From the NCBI GenBank assembly GCA_049177215.1, contig CP185379.1:310001-374000 (forward strand): DNA of 64,000 nt, given 5' to 3'. Of the stretch, positions 59,231-64,000 are shown piece after piece (position 1 is the stretch's first letter; the number at the start of each line of letters is the position of its first letter). The stretch comes from Pollutiaquabacter aromativorans. GTDB taxonomy: Bacteria > Bacteroidota > Bacteroidia > AKYH767-A > 2013-40CM-41-45. The position numbers and the translations under genes were made by a program. The notes under the pieces were generated by a model that was given only the letters and a program-made list of their open reading frames with translations, was not told the DNA's origin and made no database searches.

Positions 59231-60680
59231 ACTGGATTTTTACCTGCGGGATTTTAGGAAGGAACTCCAGGCCTACCGTAACCCGAACGAAACCCGCAAC
59301 GGCCACGACCAAGAAATGAACCTGGCCGGTAAGCGACTGGGCGGCTACAAGGGACGGGAGACCCGACTCGATTTGTTCTACTACCAGGATTCGCTGTTCA
59401 CCTTCACCGTCAACCCGATCCTGGGCGGCGAACTGTTCAGCAACGACTCCGGTTCGTTCCGGAAGATCTGGAACGGAGGAGAGGCCTGGGGGTACATCGG
59501 GCCGCATACCGGTTTCTATTTCAGCCTGCGCGACAACCGCGAGTCCCGGCGACTGAGCGACCCCTTGTACCTGAACCAGTACCCGGCATCCAACTACAAA
59601 CCCGATTCCGACGGCGGCGGCGATTTTGACGAAGTGCGCGGTGGCTTCATGATGAGTTGGAAGTGGGGGAGTGTGGGCTTGTTGAAAGACAACCCCGTCT
59701 GGGGCGACAACTACCATGGCGCGAACATCCTGTCGGACCACGTGCCCAGCTACGCCCACATCCGCCTCCACATGAAGCCGACGCGCTGGTTCGATTTCAA
59801 CTACCTCCACGGCTGGCTGGTTTCCGACGCGATCGACAGCGCCAGGATCTACCCGCAGGGAATCAGCAACCGCATTGTGTACCGGCAGAAGTTCGTTGCC
59901 GCCAACCTGTTCACCTTCACTCCCTGGAAACGGTTCAACTTTTCTTTCGGAAACTCGATCGTCTACGGCGACCAGCCCGTCCATCCGGTCATGCTGATCC
60001 CGTTCCTGTTCTATAAGAGCGTCGACCACTGGCTGACGTCCACCGGCAGCAATTTCCTCGGCCAGAATTCGCAGCTCTTCTTCAACATCAGTTCCCGCAA
60101 CATCCGCAACCTGCACCTGTACAGTTCGCTCTTCATCGATGAGCTGAGCCTGAGCAACGCCCTCGACGAAGACAAATCCTCGAACATCTTTTCAGCCAAG
60201 ATCGGCGCCCGGATGAGCAATTTCCTGGTGAAGAACCTGTTCCTGACCGGCGAATACACCCGGAGCAATCCGATCACCTACCGGCACTACATCCCGACCG
60301 CGTCCTTTTCATCGAACAGTTTCAACATGGGGCACTACCTCGGCGACAATGCCCAGGAGATCTACCTGTCGGTAGGGTATAAGCCGGTAGCGCGGTTATG
60401 GGTGGAGGCCTCCTGGAGCATCGCCCAGAAAGGGCAGGAGTATCCGTACGACGGTCGTTCAAGCGGGTTCAACGGGAAGGGACTTCCCTTCATCGACCGG
60501 GTCTTCTGGCAAGCCGAAGAGATCGGGCTCCAGGCCCGCTACCAGGTCATCAACGACGGCTGGGTCTTCGCCCGCTTCCTCAGCAGCGACCACCACGGAG
60601 CCATGGTCGATACCTACACCATGCCCTGGTTCCGCGGGGAGCTCAGCACGCTGAGCTTCGGAGCAGACTTCGGTTTTTGA
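59211..60680 (+). CDS. Wzi-like capsule-assembly outer-membrane beta-barrel, C-terminal fragment
   Basis: The bulk (489 aa) of the gene begun at 58997. It is rich in alternating aromatic and polar strands (GYIGPHTGFYFSLRDN, SWKWGSVGLLKDNPVWGDNY, FNFSFGNSIVYG, EIYLSVGYKPVARLWVEASW) and ends in Phe, the outer-membrane insertion signal. The pattern and N-terminal domain fit the Wzi family, a surface lectin that holds capsule polysaccharide; a generic porin-like barrel is the alternative. The location 3 kb beyond the polysaccharide locus supports a role with it. As written this fragment has no signal peptide, so it would not reach the outer membrane unless the frameshift is an error. Confidence 0.78.
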   Translation: MRDSSNELDFYLRDFRKELQAYRNPNETRNGHDQEMNLAGKRLGGYKGRETRLDLFYYQDSLFTFTVNPILGGELFSNDSGSFRKIWNGGEAWGYIGPHTGFYFSLRDNRESRRLSDPLYLNQYPASNYKPDSDGGGDFDEVRGGFMMSWKWGSVGLLKDNPVWGDNYHGANILSDHVPSYAHIRLHMKPTRWFDFNYLHGWLVSDAIDSARIYPQGISNRIVYRQKFVAANLFTFTPWKRFNFSFGNSIVYGDQPVHPVMLIPFLFYKSVDHWLTSTGSNFLGQNSQLFFNISSRNIRNLHLYSSLFIDELSLSNALDEDKSSNIFSAKIGARMSNFLVKNLFLTGEYTRSNPITYRHYIPTASFSSNSFNMGHYLGDNAQEIYLSVGYKPVARLWVEASWSIAQKGQEYPYDGRSSGFNGKGLPFIDRVFWQAEEIGLQARYQVINDGWVFARFLSSDHHGAMVDTYTMPWFRGELSTLSFGADFGF

Positions 60681-61283
60681 AGGGTAAATAGTTTCGCGTT
60701 TCCGGTTTCGTGTTTCGCGTTATTCAACCAACCAGAAACCGGAAACTGGAAACCCGAAACCCGTAACTTTTTCTCGTCCCTCCTCCCGGCACGGTCCTTG
60801 CTACCCGCCACAACAACCACGCCGTTTGTATTTTTTTTCTTTTAACCCGGAACCCGAAACCCGGAACCCGGAACAAACAACCCTCGCGTCGTTCACCACG
60901 CTTTTCCCCCCATTGGCCAAAAGGCTACGATTTAATTACAAGCCGGTCTTGTAATCGTCCCGGCTATTTCTTAATATTCGGAATTGAAAATGCGCTGAAA
61001 AGCAAGCCTGCTGCGGGTTTCGTTAACAGATGTTGATAAATCAGGCTTGGAAAAGTGTCAGAAAAAAATCATCTTTGATTCGTCCGTAGTATCAACCTGC
61101 GGACGAATGGGGAACACAGAATAAACTCAAGCTGCGTGAAACACTGCTACCCGACGTGTAATCGGTCTTGTCATCTTCTGCTCAACGCGAATGCAGCGTC
61201 GTGCTCAGGCACCGCTGCATTTTTCATTATACACTCCCGATAATTCATCAACTCAAACCAATAATTAACTAACACACACCAAC
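60681..61283. repeat. 603-bp gap with heptamer arrays and two RNA-like hairpins
   Basis: 60691-60720 and 60733-60768 are inverted copies of a GTTTCCGG/CCGGAAAC array that could fold into a long hairpin after the Wzi-like gene. 60844-60875 is another AACCCGGAACCCG array. Further right are a 9-bp hairpin (61078-61086 with 61100-61108) and a terminator-like hairpin (61190-61221). I see no protein-coding gene. Confidence 0.75.
61190..61225 (+). terminator. terminator or attenuator 60 nt upstream of the last gene
   Basis: AATGCAGCG (61190-61198) pairs with CGCTGCATT (61213-61221), and GTGC (61201-61204) with GCAC (61209-61212) continues the stem after a 2-nt bulge; loop TCAG; T-run TTTT follows. 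No upstream gene within 500 bp explains it. Confidence 0.65.
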
Positions 61284-64000
61284 ATGGGACACAGATTTTA
61301 CCGCAACGATGGTAAGTTGTTTCAGTGGCGTCTTCTAGTGTTGACATTGTTATTTGCAACAATGTGGACAATGGGAGCAAGAGCCCAAACAACTGTCACA
61401 ATTGGCACTGGCACTTCAACAGTGAGCACAGTTCCGATTTATGGCTTTTATGGTTATTCGTACTCTCAAATTCTGTACACCGCAACCGATATCACCGGAG
61501 GCGGCTGGGCAGGCGGCGCAGCTACGATTACTAACATTCGCTTTTATTTGAATACTGCTCCGGCGACTCCTGCGAATGACAATAGCTGGACGGTCTATTT
61601 GGGTAACACCTCGCTTACCTCCCTCACAGCGGGAGCGGCGAATTATGTGCCTACAAGCGCAATGACGCAGTGCTTTTCCGGTACGGTAACGTTTCCCGCT
61701 GGCGGAAACTGGATGGATATTACACTTTCCACTCCTTTTTCTTATTCGGGTGGTAACCTGTTGATTGCAGTAGATGAGAATGCTGCTGGATATTCCTCCG
61801 CGTCCTGGCGTTACACAGCCGCTACCGGAATGTCCCGTTATTTGTATAGCGATACCTATAACCCGGATCCGACGGCGCTTCCGGGTTCTTATTCGGGTAC
61901 CAGTAGTTCGACTGCAAACCGGCCGAACCTCCAAATGGTGATGGTTGCAGCGCCTGCCTGTAGTGGCACGCCGAATGGCGGTACTGCTACAGCTGGCACA
62001 TACAATTTCTGCGGTTCCGGAAGTACACTCTTATCTGTTTCCGGATCGACTTCGGGTGTAACGGGTTTGTCTTACCAGTGGCAGTCAGGCCCCAGCGCAA
62101 CGGGTCCCTGGACCAGCATTTCCGGTGCGACCAATGCAACTTATACCACACCTACGCTGACCACTACTACTTACTATCAGCGTCTGATCTCATGTACAAA
62201 CAGCGGTCTGTCAAATGTCTCGGATACTACCGTTGTAAATATCAACACGGTTCCTACTGTATCCGTGACCCCGACATCCTATAGTTCTTGTACCAGCCCG
62301 GTGGCTACTTCTCTTAGTGCATCCGGTGCCAGCACGTATTCCTGGTCACCGGCTGCGGGTTTGAACGCTACCACCGGTGCTTCGGTTAATGCTTCGGTAA
62401 CTTCCTCTACCGTCTATACCGTTACGGGTACGAGCACGGAGGGATGTACCGGTACGGCGACGGCAAGTGTCAACCTCAATTATTCCCCAGCTGCGCCTAC
62501 GACTACCAATTATTCGATTTGTTTGAATGGTACTGTGCCATCCGGTCAGGGGCTTTCTGTTCCTGCACCGCCTTCTTCCGGTACAGTAACAGCGGTTTTT
62601 ACGGGTTCTCCGTTCACCAGTCCTGGTCCTGTAACGAGTGTAAGCACGGTATCAGTGCCCGGTCTTCCTGCAGGAGCGACCATTACCTCGGCAACCCTTC
62701 AGTTATTCACGGTTTCGGCGGTCGGTGCTTCCTATATGTCTGAAATAAGGGTCGCGCTTACCGGTGCCTATACGCTCGCCGCAACGCAGGTCAGTACTAC
62801 TGGTTCGTCTGGAACTATTTCGCCTGATCCCGTCGTAAACCTCACAGGCTGGCCTGCCGCTGGAGGCTCCGTGACATTGGTCTTGTCTGAATCCTATGAT
62901 GACGGCGGTACCGATGCCACAATCGCTGGTGCCCAAATCGTAATCAATTATTCTGTACCAACCACTACAGTTTCCTGGTGGGATGCGGCCTCGGGCGGAA
63001 CGCAGGTAGGTAGTGGACCGGTTTTCGATCCGGTTGCTGCTTTGCTTGTTAACCCAAGTGTTTCGGGTAATACCACATTCTATGCTCAGTATGACGCTCC
63101 TTCCTGCTCCAGCGCTCGCGTTGCCGCGGTGTTCTCTGTTGGCGCGCCCTTGACGATATCAGCCATCACCCCCAATCCGACAGCCATTTGCCAGGGTCAG
63201 AATGGAACGTTATCCGTTAGTGTATTATCGGGTTCAGCTCCCTTCACCTATAACTGGGAAGATGGCGTGACGGGTACTATCAGTACCGCTGCATCGCCAA
63301 CCATTTCGCCGACCACTACCCTGACCTATACTGTTACTGTTACGGACAACTGTAGCCAGGCTGCCTCCTCGACGGTGACGGTCCCGGTCAATCCGATCCC
63401 TTCAGTTACCGCCAGTGGTTCGGCCGCAGCTTCCTGCGGCGGATCTACGGTAGTACTCACAGCCTCGGGAACTGCCACCAGCTACAGTTGGGCGCCCTCC
63501 ACCGGCCTTAATGCCACCACTGGTGCTTCGGTCAACGCTACACCGACCACCTCAACTACCTATACAGTAACAGGTACGCTCGGCGGTTGTACCGCCACCT
63601 ATACGGTTAGTGTTGGTGCTGGAACAGCCGTCACCGTGAACTCGGTCACGGCCGATCCCTCTTCGGTTTGTGTAGGCGGATCTACCCAGTTGAATGCCAC
63701 CGGTCAGTACGCTAGCGGACTCGGACCGGTGAACACCTATACGTACGCCGGAAGCACGAGTGGAGCTACCTTGTATGATCTTTCAGCATTACCCCCGATC
63801 CTGACAACAAGCAATGATGATACCCCCTCCGGTATTCTCACCTTGCCTTTCGCCGTGACGTTTGACGGGGTATCCTATACCGAGTGCTCCGTAAGTCCGG
63901 ATGGATGGGTGCTCTTCGGGAATACGGCCGCATCGAATCAATTCACCAATCTGGTGACGAGTACCACCAACATCCCCAAATTGTATCCTTATTGGGATGA
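61284..64000 (+). CDS. large secreted Ig/PKD-like repeat protein, 5' part (runs off the window)
   Basis: Open for 905 codons to the right edge with no stop. MGHRFYRNDGKLFQWRLLVL...GARAQ is a signal peptide. Next comes a beta-sandwich module (about residues 36-230; TNIRFYLN, PFSYSGGNLLIAVDE) like the one at 22560-23070 in the giant protein. Then Ig-like QWQSGPSATGPWTSISGATN, PKD/Ig-like units with YSWSPAAGLNATTGASVN (two copies, residues about 350 and 735), SWWDAASGGTQVGSG and others. This architecture is typical of Bacteroidota T9SS cargo; the expected sorting domain would lie beyond the window. Adhesion or matrix function is inferred. Confidence 0.85.
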   Translation, partial: MGHRFYRNDGKLFQWRLLVLTLLFATMWTMGARAQTTVTIGTGTSTVSTVPIYGFYGYSYSQILYTATDITGGGWAGGAATITNIRFYLNTAPATPANDNSWTVYLGNTSLTSLTAGAANYVPTSAMTQCFSGTVTFPAGGNWMDITLSTPFSYSGGNLLIAVDENAAGYSSASWRYTAATGMSRYLYSDTYNPDPTALPGSYSGTSSSTANRPNLQMVMVAAPACSGTPNGGTATAGTYNFCGSGSTLLSVSGSTSGVTGLSYQWQSGPSATGPWTSISGATNATYTTPTLTTTTYYQRLISCTNSGLSNVSDTTVVNINTVPTVSVTPTSYSSCTSPVATSLSASGASTYSWSPAAGLNATTGASVNASVTSSTVYTVTGTSTEGCTGTATASVNLNYSPAAPTTTNYSICLNGTVPSGQGLSVPAPPSSGTVTAVFTGSPFTSPGPVTSVSTVSVPGLPAGATITSATLQLFTVSAVGASYMSEIRVALTGAYTLAATQVSTTGSSGTISPDPVVNLTGWPAAGGSVTLVLSESYDDGGTDATIAGAQIVINYSVPTTTVSWWDAASGGTQVGSGPVFDPVAALLVNPSVSGNTTFYAQYDAPSCSSARVAAVFSVGAPLTISAITPNPTAICQGQNGTLSVSVLSGSAPFTYNWEDGVTGTISTAASPTISPTTTLTYTVTVTDNCSQAASSTVTVPVNPIPSVTASGSAAASCGGSTVVLTASGTATSYSWAPSTGLNATTGASVNATPTTSTTYTVTGTLGGCTATYTVSVGAGTAVTVNSVTADPSSVCVGGSTQLNATGQYASGLGPVNTYTYAGSTSGATLYDLSALPPILTTSNDDTPSGILTLPFAVTFDGVSYTECSVSPDGWVLFGNTAASNQFTNLVTSTTNIPKLYPYWD

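Overview
The window is about 64 kb of a Bacteroidota chromosome, probably from an environmental or metagenome-derived member. The phylum call rests on several type IX secretion (T9SS) C-terminal sorting domains, a Wza / BY-kinase export system, a DUF1501/DUF1800 pair, and promoter elements of the Bacteroidota type TAnnTTTG, one of them with a TTG box exactly 20 nt upstream. I see no rRNA, tRNA, CRISPR array, transposase, integrase or phage gene.

Layout. 1-630: start of atpD (reverse). 901-5584: murF, a small membrane protein, a T9SS-sorted CotH-like protein and a group III truncated hemoglobin. 5646-9948 (reverse): acyl-CoA dehydrogenase, Wza-like export lipoprotein and a Wzz/BY-kinase. 10042-19788: housekeeping and accessory genes (a T9SS cargo, anmK, a Lys/Ala-rich histone-like protein, Glu/Leu dehydrogenase, MscS channel, DUF1501 and DUF1800, a Rieske-like lipoprotein that has lost its ligands, a small metal-binding lipoprotein, a basic secreted protein). 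20253-31518: one giant surface-protein gene, about 3,754 aa once a single-base frameshift is repaired, with 11+1 SprB-type repeats and 47 tandem copies of a 27-residue unit, ending in a T9SS sorting domain. 31791-56200: an exopolysaccharide locus. 56853-64000: a T9SS beta-propeller-like protein, a frameshifted Wzi-like outer-membrane protein and the start of another large Ig/PKD-like surface protein that runs off the window.

The exopolysaccharide locus reads as one long rightward, often overlapping gene train (31791-51512): BY-kinase (frameshifted), Wzx flippase, methyltransferase, DegT aminotransferase, formyltransferase, glycosyltransferase, two coupled nucleotidyltransferase-fold proteins of unknown role, glycosyltransferase, asparagine synthase, glycosyltransferase, Wzy-like polymerase, glycosyltransferase, a two-domain oxidoreductase and an alpha-toroid-like protein. 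A leftward trio (polysaccharide deacetylase, hexapeptide acetyltransferase, DUF354) and a rightward priming sugar-phosphate transferase follow. Together these can prime, build, modify, flip, polymerise and export a polysaccharide, with Wza and the first BY-kinase at 5.6-8.8 kb and the Wzi-like protein at 59-60.7 kb as likely partners.

Points of special interest: the giant repeat array and its internal frameshift; two further single-base insertions that split genes (33786 and about 59225), so all three could be assembly errors or real inactivation; dispersed intergenic minisatellites and a REP-like palindrome, one array of which runs into the 3' end of the DUF354 gene and adds about 80 charged residues; and the pair of unassigned nucleotidyltransferase-like genes inside the polysaccharide operon.
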